64,000 nt of DNA from Butyrivibrio sp. XPD2006 (GTDB lineage: Bacteria > Bacillota > Clostridia > Lachnospirales > Lachnospiraceae), in contig NZ_ATVT01000003.1 of the NCBI RefSeq assembly GCF_000420865.1, positions 310,001 to 374,000 of the forward strand, written 5' to 3'. Below, piece by piece: positions 17,657 through 27,032 of this stretch. The position numbers and the translations under genes were made by a program. Numbering within the stretch: position 1 is the first letter of the stretch; every line of letters begins with the position of its first letter. The notes under the pieces are model-generated. The model worked only from the letters and a program-made list of their open reading frames with translations, searched no databases and was not told the DNA's origin.

Positions 17657-19555
17657 ATGACTAAGAAACAAAAAAAGACCCGCAACAGAATACTCATAGT
17701 ACTTGCAATATTTGTCATCCTGCTGGTACTTGATAAGATCGGCATAATGGAACCGCTTCCCTGGTTTGTGAAGCTGATCATATACCTTGTTCCTTATGGG
17801 ATCATCGGCTATGACGTCATTCGAAAGGCTGTTATTAACATAAGCCACGGACAGGTCTTTGACGAGAACTTCCTGATGATGATAGCAACATTCGGAGCAT
17901 TTGGAATAGGCGAGTACTCAGAGGCTTTAGCCGTAATGCTCTTTTACCAGGTTGGAGAGCTCTTCCAGAGCTACGCTGTCGGCAAGTCAAGACAGTCCAT
18001 TACAGACCTTATGAGTATTGCTCCTGAGTTTGCAAATCTGGTAAACGAAGATGGAGAGACTACAGAAGTTGATCCAGAGGAAGTAAGCGTAGGTGATATT
18101 ATTCTTGTAAGAGCAGGGGAGAAGATCCCACTGGACGGAACTGTTATTGAAGGTGAATCCTTTGTTGATACCGCAGCTCTTACAGGAGAATCTGTTCCCA
18201 GAAGGGCAGCTGAGGGAGATGCCGTCATCAGCGGATGCGTCAACGGTGAGGGAATTCTCAAGGTGAGAGTAGATAAGGCCTATGAGGACTCCACAGTTGC
18301 AAGGATCCTTGATCTGGTTGAGAACGCCAGCAACAAGAAGTCCAGAATGGAGAACTTCATCACAAGATTTGCAAGATATTACACACCTGTTGTTACGGTA
18401 GGAGCAGTGCTCCTTGCAGTTCTTCCTCCGATATTCGGACAGCTCGCTATCTCGGACAGCATCAGAAGAGCATGTATTTTCCTTATAGTCTCATGTCCGT
18501 GTGCTCTTGTTATTTCGGTTCCTCTTGGATTCTTCGGCGGAATCGGAGCATCCTCCAAGAAGGGCGTCCTTGTCAAGGGATCCAACTTCCTTGAGGCTGC
18601 ATCCAAGGTAGACACGGTTGTTTTTGATAAGACAGGTACTATCACAAAGGGTGAGTTTAAGGTTTCGGAAATTGTTCCGGCCACTCAGAGTAACATTACA
18701 GAAGATCAGCTTCTTTCACTTGCAGCTTACGGCGAGATGTACTCCAATCATCCGATTGCAAGATCCATTCTTGCATGCTACATGGAGAGGAACGAAGGCC
18801 AGAAGCCTGATGCTTCTCACGTAGATGAATCTCAGACCAAAGAGATAGCAGGAAACGGTATCAGGACCATCCTTGAGGGCAAAGAGCTTTTGGTTGGCAA
18901 TGACAAGCTCATTGACGTTCCGGCATCAATAGGTCTTTTGGATGAGGCCGCAGGCACTGTGGTTTACGTATCCTATGACGGATCCTATGCTGGCAGCATT
19001 GTTATCGCCGATGCCATCAAGGACGGGGTAAAAGAGGGAATCGCAGCCCTGTACGAGCTTGGAGTAAAGAGAGCAGTCATGCTCACAGGTGATAATGAAG
19101 AGGTAGCCAGACATGTGGCTGATCAGGTTGGTATAAATGACGTTAAGGCGGGACTTCTACCTGCTGATAAGGTCAGTGCAGTTGAAAAAATGCTCTCAAA
19201 AGGCGATAATGGTAACAGGCTTGCGTTTGTGGGCGACGGTATCAACGATGCTCCCGTGCTTATGAGAGCAGATGTCGGAATCGCCATGGGATCCATGGGA
19301 TCTGATGCTGCAATTGAGGCAGCAGACATTGTTATCATGGACGATGATATCAGCAAGATTTCAGCTGTAATGAAGATAGCGCGCAAGACCATAAGGATTG
19401 TAAAAGAGAACATAGTCTTTGCGCTTGCAGTTAAGCTCATCATCCTGGTTCTGGGAGCACTTGGTCTTACCACCATGTGGCTTGCAGTATTCGGAGATGT
19501 AGGAGTAGCAGTAATAGCAATACTTAACTCTATGAGGGCGCTCAAGACCGACTGA
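17657..19555 (+). CDS. cadA: P1B-type heavy-metal ATPase (Cd/Zn/Pb class)
   Basis: A 632-residue transport ATPase. Visible signatures: TGESVP in the actuator domain, the SCPCALVIS metal site in the sixth membrane helix, DKTGTIT phosphorylation site, NHPIA nucleotide-binding HP motif, MLTGDN and GDGINDAPVL. It exports a divalent soft metal from the cytoplasm. The protein begins directly with membrane helices and lacks the usual N-terminal HMA domain, which is encoded by the preceding gene. The CPC motif with regulator of CadC type argues for Cd/Zn/Pb rather than Cu, but the metal is inferred. Confidence 0.93.
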   Translation: MTKKQKKTRNRILIVLAIFVILLVLDKIGIMEPLPWFVKLIIYLVPYGIIGYDVIRKAVINISHGQVFDENFLMMIATFGAFGIGEYSEALAVMLFYQVGELFQSYAVGKSRQSITDLMSIAPEFANLVNEDGETTEVDPEEVSVGDIILVRAGEKIPLDGTVIEGESFVDTAALTGESVPRRAAEGDAVISGCVNGEGILKVRVDKAYEDSTVARILDLVENASNKKSRMENFITRFARYYTPVVTVGAVLLAVLPPIFGQLAISDSIRRACIFLIVSCPCALVISVPLGFFGGIGASSKKGVLVKGSNFLEAASKVDTVVFDKTGTITKGEFKVSEIVPATQSNITEDQLLSLAAYGEMYSNHPIARSILACYMERNEGQKPDASHVDESQTKEIAGNGIRTILEGKELLVGNDKLIDVPASIGLLDEAAGTVVYVSYDGSYAGSIVIADAIKDGVKEGIAALYELGVKRAVMLTGDNEEVARHVADQVGINDVKAGLLPADKVSAVEKMLSKGDNGNRLAFVGDGINDAPVLMRADVGIAMGSMGSDAAIEAADIVIMDDDISKISAVMKIARKTIRIVKENIVFALAVKLIILVLGALGLTTMWLAVFGDVGVAVIAILNSMRALKTD

Positions 19556-19581
19556 GAGTTCTCTTTGGAGGGGAGTATAAT

Positions 19582-21636
19582 ATGCCAAGAGCAGAACTTT
19601 ACGTTGGAGAGCTTTTGATGAAGATGGTCGCCAGACAGACCGGCGAGATAAGCAAGGTGGATTTTACTCCGCAGAAGCCGGCATTCTCATCACTCTCCTT
19701 CCCTGACGAACAGTTTTTGGAGAGATCTTCTCCGGAATCTCAGGGCGTAAGCTCTGCTTTTTTTACTGATCTGATCAGGGACCTTCAGGCAGACAGGGAG
19801 TGCAGAATGCATAAGTTCATGGCCCTGCGTCACGGCAAGGTCATCGCAGAGTGTGCATTTGAGCCCTTTGACATGGATATGTGGCATGTGACTTATTCCA
19901 TGTGCAAGTCCATTACCGGAATGGCTATAGGCATTCTGATGGGAGAGGGCAAGCTTACACTGGATGACAGGATCAGTGATATTTTCAGTCCCAGAGTAGG
20001 ACCCTTAAGCATCTTCAGGAAGACGGTTTCAGTCAGGAATCTCCTCAATATGTCCAGCGGAGTGGATTTTAACGAGATTGGAGCCATAAGCGGCAACGAC
20101 TGGCGCAAGGGCTTTCTGGATGCGTCTTTTAAATTCGATCCCGGAACAAAATTTGAATACAACAGCATGAACACGTACATGCTGTCAGCCATAGTCACCG
20201 AAATAACCGGCCAGTCCCTCTTTGATTTCTGTAAAGAGAGGATATTTGATCCCATGGGCATCAAGAGGGTATTTTGGGAGAGCTGCCCACAGAGCATAAC
20301 CAAAGGCGGATGGGGAGCTTTCATGCGAATAGAGGATATGGCCAAGATGGGCCAGCTCTATCTGCAAAAAGGTGTCTGGAACGGGCAGCAGCTGGTGCCT
20401 GAGGAATGGGTAAAAGAGTCAACGACGCAGCAGATAGAAACCGGAAGGGAGGACAATCCTTACTACGGCTATCAGCTCTGGCTCAACGATGACAGGCCCG
20501 GATGCTTTGCCTACAACGGTATGATGGGCCAGAATGTCTTTGTATATCCCGATCTTGATATGGTGGTCGTGACAAACGCCGGAAACAGCGATGTCTTCCA
20601 GACCAGCAGCATGGCGATCAAGATCCGCGACAGGATGAAGAACATAATTGAGGTTTCGGATACGCCGCTTCCTGAAGATTTCAGGGCTCTTACGGAGCTT
20701 AAGGCAATCTGCAAGTCCGTAAGCGGCAGAACAGCTGATTTTCCTGTCATCAGCTCAGGAGGCTGGAAGAACAGAACAGTTCGTATGACCACCGGCTCTA
20801 CCAGAAACAGGAGCATCAGCTTTTTGGGCAAAAGAACTGATTTCAAGTCGGCAGTTAATTCCTATAACATCAGGAATGAGAACCAGCTGATACAGAGATG
20901 GCTTCAAAAGCTTGATGGCAAGATATACGACCTTGAGACATCCGGAATTGGCTTTATGCCCATGATGATGCAGATTGTCCACAACAATTTCACCGACGGC
21001 ATGAAGAAGATAGGCTTCAGGCTCGCAGAGAACGGAGCATTCTATATCGATATCTATGAAGGCGATGTTATCTACAGGCTGCGATGCGGTTTTGGCGGCA
21101 AAAGATATATCAGCGACATCAACATGCACTGCGAGAACTATAAGGTATCGCTGAATACTGTATGTAACAGGGATGAGTACAACAGACTTACCATAAGGAA
21201 CGAGATCTATTTCCTGGAGGAAGCAAGCTACAGGACTCTTAATATCTATTTTGAGGATGATGCTGTAGACAGGGTGGACAGAAAATCGACCTTCATCCAT
21301 CCGGCAGTTCCCGGCAGGATTGAGATCAGAATGAATGAGGCTCCCGGAACCGATATGCTTCGTGACACGTTGAAGAACTTCTCAATCGAGGGTACCGGAT
21401 GGGAGAGTGCAATCATTTCAAGATTTGTTAAGGGAGGCATGAAGGAAGCTGTAGCACATGCAGTAAACAACACTGTTCAGCCTGTGATCTACGGAACACT
21501 GGCCAATCCTGATCTTCCGCCATATCTTGAAGCGGCCGTTTCAGAAGGCGAAGCTGCGGATACTGAAGATGTAACAGAAGACGATCCATCATTTGCAGAT
21601 GCAGGTGGTGATGATATATCATTAGATGAGAATTAA
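19582..21636 (+). CDS. Serine-hydrolase (beta-lactamase class C-like) protein with C-terminal extension
   Basis: A 684-residue protein. Residues about 45-350 form a class C beta-lactamase/transpeptidase-like domain: YSMCKSITGMAIG holds the S-x-x-K nucleophile motif, FEYNSMNTYMLSAIV the Y-x-N motif, and YNGMMGQNVFVYPDLDMVVV the final strand region. No signal peptide is visible, suggesting a cytoplasmic esterase or peptidase rather than a penicillin target. The last 300 residues have no recognised domain and end in an acidic tail. AGGGGAG precedes the ATG. It leads a run with purine salvage genes; any functional link is unknown. Confidence 0.8.
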   Translation: MPRAELYVGELLMKMVARQTGEISKVDFTPQKPAFSSLSFPDEQFLERSSPESQGVSSAFFTDLIRDLQADRECRMHKFMALRHGKVIAECAFEPFDMDMWHVTYSMCKSITGMAIGILMGEGKLTLDDRISDIFSPRVGPLSIFRKTVSVRNLLNMSSGVDFNEIGAISGNDWRKGFLDASFKFDPGTKFEYNSMNTYMLSAIVTEITGQSLFDFCKERIFDPMGIKRVFWESCPQSITKGGWGAFMRIEDMAKMGQLYLQKGVWNGQQLVPEEWVKESTTQQIETGREDNPYYGYQLWLNDDRPGCFAYNGMMGQNVFVYPDLDMVVVTNAGNSDVFQTSSMAIKIRDRMKNIIEVSDTPLPEDFRALTELKAICKSVSGRTADFPVISSGGWKNRTVRMTTGSTRNRSISFLGKRTDFKSAVNSYNIRNENQLIQRWLQKLDGKIYDLETSGIGFMPMMMQIVHNNFTDGMKKIGFRLAENGAFYIDIYEGDVIYRLRCGFGGKRYISDINMHCENYKVSLNTVCNRDEYNRLTIRNEIYFLEEASYRTLNIYFEDDAVDRVDRKSTFIHPAVPGRIEIRMNEAPGTDMLRDTLKNFSIEGTGWESAIISRFVKGGMKEAVAHAVNNTVQPVIYGTLANPDLPPYLEAAVSEGEAADTEDVTEDDPSFADAGGDDISLDEN

Positions 21637-21654
21637 CAGAAAGGGGTAATGACC

Positions 21655-22485
21655 ATGGCAAATGCTGTATATGAAAAATTATTAAAATGCAAAGAGGCAG
21701 TAAGAAAGGTAACTGATTTTGAACCGGATGTCGCTCTGGTTTTGGGCTCAGGCCTTGGCGGCTTTGCTGAGAATATCAAGATAGAGACAGAAATTCCTTA
21801 TAGCGATATACCGGGATTCCCTGTTTCAACAGTTCCGGGACATGCAGGAAAGTTCATTTTCGGATATCTCGGAGACAAGAAGATTGTCTGCATGAAGGGA
21901 AGAATCCACTTTTACGAGGGATATAACATAAGCGACGTAGTTCTTCCGGCAAGACTTATGAAGATGCTGGGTGCTAAGATTCTGTTCCTTACAAACGCAG
22001 CAGGCGGACTTGGAGAAGGCTTTGGCGCCGGTGATCTCATGCTCATCACGGATCATATTTCTATTTTTGCTCCAAACCCTCTTATCGGACCAAATCTTGA
22101 CGAGTTGGGACCCAGATTCCCTGATATGTCAAACGTTTATAAAAAGGACCTTCAGGACGTAATAAGAGCTGTTGCCAAGGAAAACGGCATTGACCTCAAG
22201 GAAGGTGTGTACTGCCAGTGCACAGGCCCTTCATTTGAGTCGCCCGCAGAGATCAAAATGCTTGCAAAGCTCGGTGTTTCAGCTGTCGGAATGAGTACAG
22301 TCAATGAAGCAATTGCAGCCAACCATATGGGAATGCGCATCTGCGGCGTTTCATGCATCAGTAATCTTGCAGCAGGCATTTCAGGAGAGCCTCTTTCACA
22401 CGAGGAGGTTCAGGAGGCTGCAGATAAGGCAGCACCTCTTTTCACAAAGCTCGTTTCAGAGTCCATCAAGAGGTTTGAGGTATGA
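21655..22485 (+). CDS. Purine nucleoside phosphorylase (trimeric PNP-I type)
   Basis: A 276-residue protein with LVLGSGLGGFAE (phosphate loop), PGHAGKF, GRIHFYEG, LTNAAGG, GPSFESPAEI and VGMSTVNEAIAANHMGM. The SNLAAG segment carries the Asn that in PNPs favours 6-oxopurines such as inosine and guanosine, where MTA phosphorylases have Asp. The second ATG (21655) is chosen because AAGGGG is only two bases from the first ATG (21649). It overlaps the deaminase gene by four bases, so the products are probably coupled: deamination then phosphorolysis of the resulting inosine-type nucleoside. Confidence 0.93.
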   Translation: MANAVYEKLLKCKEAVRKVTDFEPDVALVLGSGLGGFAENIKIETEIPYSDIPGFPVSTVPGHAGKFIFGYLGDKKIVCMKGRIHFYEGYNISDVVLPARLMKMLGAKILFLTNAAGGLGEGFGAGDLMLITDHISIFAPNPLIGPNLDELGPRFPDMSNVYKKDLQDVIRAVAKENGIDLKEGVYCQCTGPSFESPAEIKMLAKLGVSAVGMSTVNEAIAANHMGMRICGVSCISNLAAGISGEPLSHEEVQEAADKAAPLFTKLVSESIKRFEV

Positions 22486-23783
22486 GAACAAGATTTTATA
22501 ACGCAAGAATCCTGACTATGGAGCAGGGAAAAGAGATATTCACCGGCGAAGTATGGGTAAACGGAGATAAGATACAGTTCGTTGGCACTGAGAAAGAGGC
22601 CCTTGGTTACTGTGATACTCATCAGGACTCCATACTTGTATGGGACAGAGAGATTGACTGCAAAGGCAATCTCCTCATGCCTGGATTTAAGGATGCCCAC
22701 ACTCATTCAGCCATGACTCTTATGAGATCCAAGGCTGATGATCTGCCGCTTTCTGACTGGCTTAATACTCAGATATTCCCAATTGAAGCCAAGATGACTG
22801 CGGAGGATATTTATCATTTATCCAAGATTGCTATTATGGAGTATCTCACCAGCGGAATAACAGCTGTTTTTGAGATGTATCTGACACCTTACTCTGTGGC
22901 AGATGCCTTCAGAGACTGTGGAATGCGCTGCGTTCAGACAAGCTGCGTCAATAACTTCAGCCAGTCTGTGGAGATGCTGGAAGGATACTACAACGACTTG
23001 AACGGAAGGGATGAGTATAATTCATTCATTCTTGGTCTGCATGCAGAATATACCTGTTCAAAAGAAATCCTGGAAAAGACATCTGAACTTGTTCATAAGT
23101 ACAAAGCTCCCTTTTGGGCACATATCCAGGAGACAGAATCAGAGACAAAAGAGTGCGTTGAGAGATACGGTATGACTCCTATCGAACTGTTTGATTCACT
23201 TGGACTGTTTGACTACGGCGGAGGCGGATACCACCTTGTATGGACCAATGACAAGGATATGGAGATCATGAAGAAGAGAGGCCTTTATGCTGTGACCAAT
23301 CCGGGGTCCAACACCAAGCTGGCCAGCGGAATTGCGCCTATATCCAGGTATCTTGAAAAGGGTATTCCGGTTGCAATAGGAACAGACGGACCTGCAAGTA
23401 ACAACTGTCTTGATATGTTCAGGGAGATGTTCCTGACGACAGGCCTTGCCAAGCTTAAGGATATGAACGCATCCAGTGTTGATGCCACAGAGGTGCTTAA
23501 GATGGCAACTGTCAACGGAGCCCATGCAATGGGACTTACAGACTGCGACTACCTTGCCGAGGGCAAGAAGGCCGATATCATAATGCTTGATCTGTATCAG
23601 CCTAACATGCAGCCCATCAACAATATTGTTAAAAACATTGTTTACAGCGGAAGCAAATCAAACGTTATGCTTACAATGATCGGTGGCATTATCCGCTATG
23701 AGAACGGAAAATTCAATATAGGTGCAGAGCCTGCAGACATCTATGCTAAGGCAGAGGAAATCGGAAAGAGGTTATACAGCTGA
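22482..23783 (+). CDS. mtaD: 5-methylthioadenosine/S-adenosylhomocysteine deaminase-type amidohydrolase
   Basis: A 433-residue metal-dependent amidohydrolase with the HxH motif (DAHTHSAMTLMR), a later LHAEYTCS histidine and the GTDGPASNNCLDMFREM segment containing the metal-binding Asp. MTA/SAH deaminases turn 5-methylthioadenosine, SAH or adenosine into the inosine analogues. The upstream PNP overlaps it by four bases, fitting a pathway MTA or SAH to inosine analogue to hypoxanthine. Substrate is inferred from the family and neighbour; related guanine- or chlorohydrolase-like activities cannot be excluded. Confidence 0.87.
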   Translation: MRTRFYNARILTMEQGKEIFTGEVWVNGDKIQFVGTEKEALGYCDTHQDSILVWDREIDCKGNLLMPGFKDAHTHSAMTLMRSKADDLPLSDWLNTQIFPIEAKMTAEDIYHLSKIAIMEYLTSGITAVFEMYLTPYSVADAFRDCGMRCVQTSCVNNFSQSVEMLEGYYNDLNGRDEYNSFILGLHAEYTCSKEILEKTSELVHKYKAPFWAHIQETESETKECVERYGMTPIELFDSLGLFDYGGGGYHLVWTNDKDMEIMKKRGLYAVTNPGSNTKLASGIAPISRYLEKGIPVAIGTDGPASNNCLDMFREMFLTTGLAKLKDMNASSVDATEVLKMATVNGAHAMGLTDCDYLAEGKKADIIMLDLYQPNMQPINNIVKNIVYSGSKSNVMLTMIGGIIRYENGKFNIGAEPADIYAKAEEIGKRLYS

Positions 23784-23784
23784 T

Positions 23785-25473
23785 ATGGAAGGATACATGA
23801 TAATATTCCTGGTAGTTGCATTTGTCATTATTGCTTTTGCACTGGGAATAAGAGATGCGTTAAATGCTAAAAAGTACCTGATCACCAAGCTTAAAAAGAA
23901 CTTTGGTAATCCACCTGCCAGAGAGTATAAGTCCGACGATCTTGATCACGTTGACGGCTTTTTCAAGAATCATCAGGAGGAAGGACAGATAGATGACGTC
24001 ACCTGGAATGATCTTGGAATGGACGGTGTGTTCAAGAGACTCAACTACTGCCTTTCTGCTGCAGGAGAGGAGTATCTGTACTATCTTTTGAGATCTCCGA
24101 GACAGGCAGATGAATTTGAATCTTTCGAGGAACAGGTCTCATTCATAAAGGAGAATGATGATGACAGATTAAAGATTCAGACTATCTTCTGGGAGATTGG
24201 CCATAACAGCAGATACTCGATTTATGACTATATCGATTATCTTGAAAATGTCTCAAATGTCAGCAATACCATGCACTTTGTGATGATCGTCCTGATGCTT
24301 GCCGCTATAGGATTTAGTTTCGTGAATTTTGCTGTAGGATTTATAGCGCTCGCTATTCTGATGGTTATACAGATACTGTCTTATTTTAGAATAAAGAGTG
24401 ATATAGATCCTTACCTTGTCACCTATGGATATGTTATGAGAGTTATTAAGTCCATAGATAAGTTTTCTGCGATCAAGGCATCTGTATTTGCTGATGATAT
24501 CAGGGAACTTGAAGGCATATCAAAAGAGTTTGCATCCTTCAGAGCCGGATCTTCGATCCTTCTTTCTGCCAATAGTAAGGTGCACTCCAGCGGAAATCCG
24601 TTGGATATTCTGTTTGATTATCTGAAAATGGTGACTCATATCGATCTCATTAAGTTCAACCAGATGTACAAACAGCTTATGGAAAAGAGGGACAGGCTCG
24701 ACAAAATTCTTGAGATCACCGGAAGGATAGAGACTGAAGTTTCAGTAGCCTGCTTCAGGGCTTCTTTTGAAAACGGATATTCTATTCCCGAATTTACAGG
24801 TGATTCCTATGTGGGAAAAGACCTGATCCATCCCCTTATAGATGGGGCTGTAGCCAATACGATCGAGGCCAAGTCAGGAGTTCTTTTAACCGGATCAAAT
24901 GCATCCGGTAAGTCTACATTCCTTAAGACCTGTGCTATAAACACCATTCTTGCCCAGTCAGTTCATACAGTACTTGGTACTGAGTACAGAGCTCCTTTCT
25001 ACAGGATTTATTCTTCTATGGCACTTAAAGATGATATTTCCATGGGAGAGAGTTACTACATCGTTGAGATCAAGTCCATCAAGAGGATAGTCGATAAATC
25101 CAAGACTTCCGGTAATAGAGTTCTTTGTTTTGTGGATGAGGTCCTTAGGGGAACCAACACTGTTGAGAGAATTGCTGCTTCAACGCAGATTCTTAAGAGT
25201 CTTGCGGAGAATGGAGTTCAGTGTTTTGCTGCAACTCACGATATCGAGCTCACATCTCTTTTGAAAGATATCTATGAGATCTATCATTTTGAGGGTGATG
25301 TTACGGATAATGATGTTAAATTTGACTATAAGCTCAAGGATGGACCGGCTACTACCAGAAACGCCATCATGCTGCTTAAGGTGCTGGGGTATGATGAAAA
25401 CATCGTAGAAAATGCACAGAAGATGGCTGATGGATTCTTAAATACAGGAAGCTGGGAGCAGAGCACTTGTTGA
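23785..25473 (+). CDS. Membrane-anchored MutS-like ATPase
   Basis: A 562-residue protein. An N-terminal membrane helix (about residues 5-25) and a second pair of hydrophobic segments (about 165-210) precede a MutS clamp-like region and a MutS-type ABC ATPase: LLTGSNASGKSTFLKT (Walker A, about residue 370), the DDISMGESYY segment, LCFVDEVLRGTNTVER (Walker B and signature, about 445-460) and ATHDIEL. It lacks the MutS mismatch-binding domain. The ATG two bases after the deaminase stop is chosen over an upstream overlapping start. Function is unknown; a DNA- or RNA-linked job at the membrane is only a guess. Confidence 0.85.
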   Translation: MEGYMIIFLVVAFVIIAFALGIRDALNAKKYLITKLKKNFGNPPAREYKSDDLDHVDGFFKNHQEEGQIDDVTWNDLGMDGVFKRLNYCLSAAGEEYLYYLLRSPRQADEFESFEEQVSFIKENDDDRLKIQTIFWEIGHNSRYSIYDYIDYLENVSNVSNTMHFVMIVLMLAAIGFSFVNFAVGFIALAILMVIQILSYFRIKSDIDPYLVTYGYVMRVIKSIDKFSAIKASVFADDIRELEGISKEFASFRAGSSILLSANSKVHSSGNPLDILFDYLKMVTHIDLIKFNQMYKQLMEKRDRLDKILEITGRIETEVSVACFRASFENGYSIPEFTGDSYVGKDLIHPLIDGAVANTIEAKSGVLLTGSNASGKSTFLKTCAINTILAQSVHTVLGTEYRAPFYRIYSSMALKDDISMGESYYIVEIKSIKRIVDKSKTSGNRVLCFVDEVLRGTNTVERIAASTQILKSLAENGVQCFAATHDIELTSLLKDIYEIYHFEGDVTDNDVKFDYKLKDGPATTRNAIMLLKVLGYDENIVENAQKMADGFLNTGSWEQSTC

Positions 25474-25481
25474 GGTGAACA

Positions 25482-25970
25482 ATGAAAGTAAGCATATATT
25501 CTGACGGATCCGCCAGAGGAAACCCGGACGGACCCGGAGGTTACGGCGTAGTAATGCGCTATATCGACCCAAAGGGCGAGGTTCATGAAAAAGAAATAAG
25601 CGCCGGTTATGACAAGACCACCAACAACCGTATGGAACTGCTTGGGGCAATTGTCGGACTGGAGAGCCTCAACAGACCTTGTGAGGTTGAGATGTATTCA
25701 GATTCCAAATATGTCATCAGCGGCTTTAACGAAGGGTGGCTTAAGAGCTGGGTTAAAAACGGCTGGAAGACCGCAGGCAAAAAGCCTGTTAAGAATGTAG
25801 AGCTGTGGCAGAGGCTTTTGAAAGCTGTAGAGCCGCATAAGGTCAGATGGAACTGGGTAAAGGGCCACAATGGGCATCCCGAGAACGAAAGATGCGACGA
25901 ACTGGCCACCACAGCGGCTGATCAGGATCCGGAATTTCTTTTGCATGATGACGGAGGAGCACTCTATTAA
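25482..25970 (+). CDS. rnhA: Ribonuclease HI
   Basis: A 162-residue RNase H1 of normal length with the four acidic catalytic residues: [10 protein letters not shown] (Asp), [10 protein letters not shown] (Glu), YSDSKYV (Asp) and [10 protein letters not shown] (Asp), and the basic [11 protein letters not shown] segment. It cleaves the RNA strand of RNA-DNA hybrids. It starts eight bases after the MutS-like gene, with a GAGGTGAAC ribosome site. Confidence 0.95.
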   Translation: MKVSIYSDGSARGNPDGPGGYGVVMRYIDPKGEVHEKEISAGYDKTTNNRMELLGAIVGLESLNRPCEVEMYSDSKYVISGFNEGWLKSWVKNGWKTAGKKPVKNVELWQRLLKAVEPHKVRWNWVKGHNGHPENERCDELATTAADQDPEFLLHDDGGALY

Positions 25971-26096
25971 CTTTATATAAAAACATGCTTGCTGATATAT
26001 CGTAAACTACATCAATGGTGATATACTGTATAAGGACACTTTTCACTTGGTTTGCATGTGATATGCATACCGCTTTTCATAAGGATCGGGGGCAAT

Positions 26097-27032
26097 ATGA
26101 GCGACAAAAAGAGACTTGTGACACGAAGTGATTTTGATGGTTTGGTTTGTGCTATGATCTTAAAGGAGTGCGACCTGATAGAGGATATCAAGTTCGTTCA
26201 CCCCAAGGATGTTCAGGATGGCAAGATTGAGCTTTCAGGTAATGATATCACCACCAATCTGCCTTATGATTCAAGAGTTTTTATGTGCTTTGACCACCAT
26301 GAGTCTGAGCTGACAAGAAATGCTTCAATGAAGGACAATGACAACTGGTTCATTGAGGGTCAGGCCAAGTCAGCTGCCAGAGTGGTTTACAATTACTACA
26401 AGAAGGCAGGATATACCCTTGACAGAATATCCGATGAGATCATGACTGCTGTTGATAAGGGCGATTCCGCTGATTTTACGGAAGATGAGATACTTCATCC
26501 TAAGGACTGGGTTCTTATGAACTTCCTTATGGATGCAAGAACGGGTCTCGGAAGATTCCACGATTTCAGGATATCCAATTACGACCTTATGATGGAGCTT
26601 ATCGGATATTGTGTGAATCATGATATCAAGGATGTTTTGGAGCTTCCTGATGTAAAAGAGAGAGTAGATCTCTATAATGAGCAGGCAGAGCTCTTTAAGA
26701 AACAGTTAAAAGAGATTTCCCACATGGAGGGAAAGGTTGTTGTAGTTGATCAGAAGGCAGCAGGTGACGTTATTTATGCCGGAAACCGCTTTATGATCTA
26801 TGCTCTGTATCCTGAGGCAGAAATTTCAATTCATGTAGCCTGGGGCTTTAAAAAACAGAACACAGCTGTTATGATAGGAAAGTCTATTATTAACAAGGCT
26901 TCGAACTTCAACATCGGAGATCTTTGCCTTGAGTACGGCGGAGGCGGACATGCAAATGCCGGAACCTGTCAGATAGACAATGATAAGATAGATGAAGTAT
27001 TACCGGAGATTATTAAAAAGATTAATGCATGA
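26097..27032 (+). CDS. DHH-family phosphoesterase
   Basis: A 311-residue protein. TRSDFDGLVCAMIL supplies the first DHH-superfamily metal motif, CFDHHESE the DHH motif, and LEYGGGGHANAGTCQ the C-terminal DHHA1 motif. The family hydrolyses phosphoester bonds in nanoRNA, pAp, cyclic dinucleotides or polyphosphate; the substrate here is not readable from sequence. The ATG at 26097 follows GGGGG and fits the conserved N terminus better than the upstream start at 26052. It is distinct from the NrnA-like DHH protein at 62240. The 126 bp upstream contain no promoter I could score convincingly. It overlaps mnmA by four bases. Confidence 0.85.
   Translation: MSDKKRLVTRSDFDGLVCAMILKECDLIEDIKFVHPKDVQDGKIELSGNDITTNLPYDSRVFMCFDHHESELTRNASMKDNDNWFIEGQAKSAARVVYNYYKKAGYTLDRISDEIMTAVDKGDSADFTEDEILHPKDWVLMNFLMDARTGLGRFHDFRISNYDLMMELIGYCVNHDIKDVLELPDVKERVDLYNEQAELFKKQLKEISHMEGKVVVVDQKAAGDVIYAGNRFMIYALYPEAEISIHVAWGFKKQNTAVMIGKSIINKASNFNIGDLCLEYGGGGHANAGTCQIDNDKIDEVLPEIIKKINA

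Noticed and set aside
25971..26096. Promoter search in the gap before the DHH phosphoesterase gene
   Set aside because: TATACT at 26022 has no acceptable -35 partner and the GATATATC repeats show no consistent structure.
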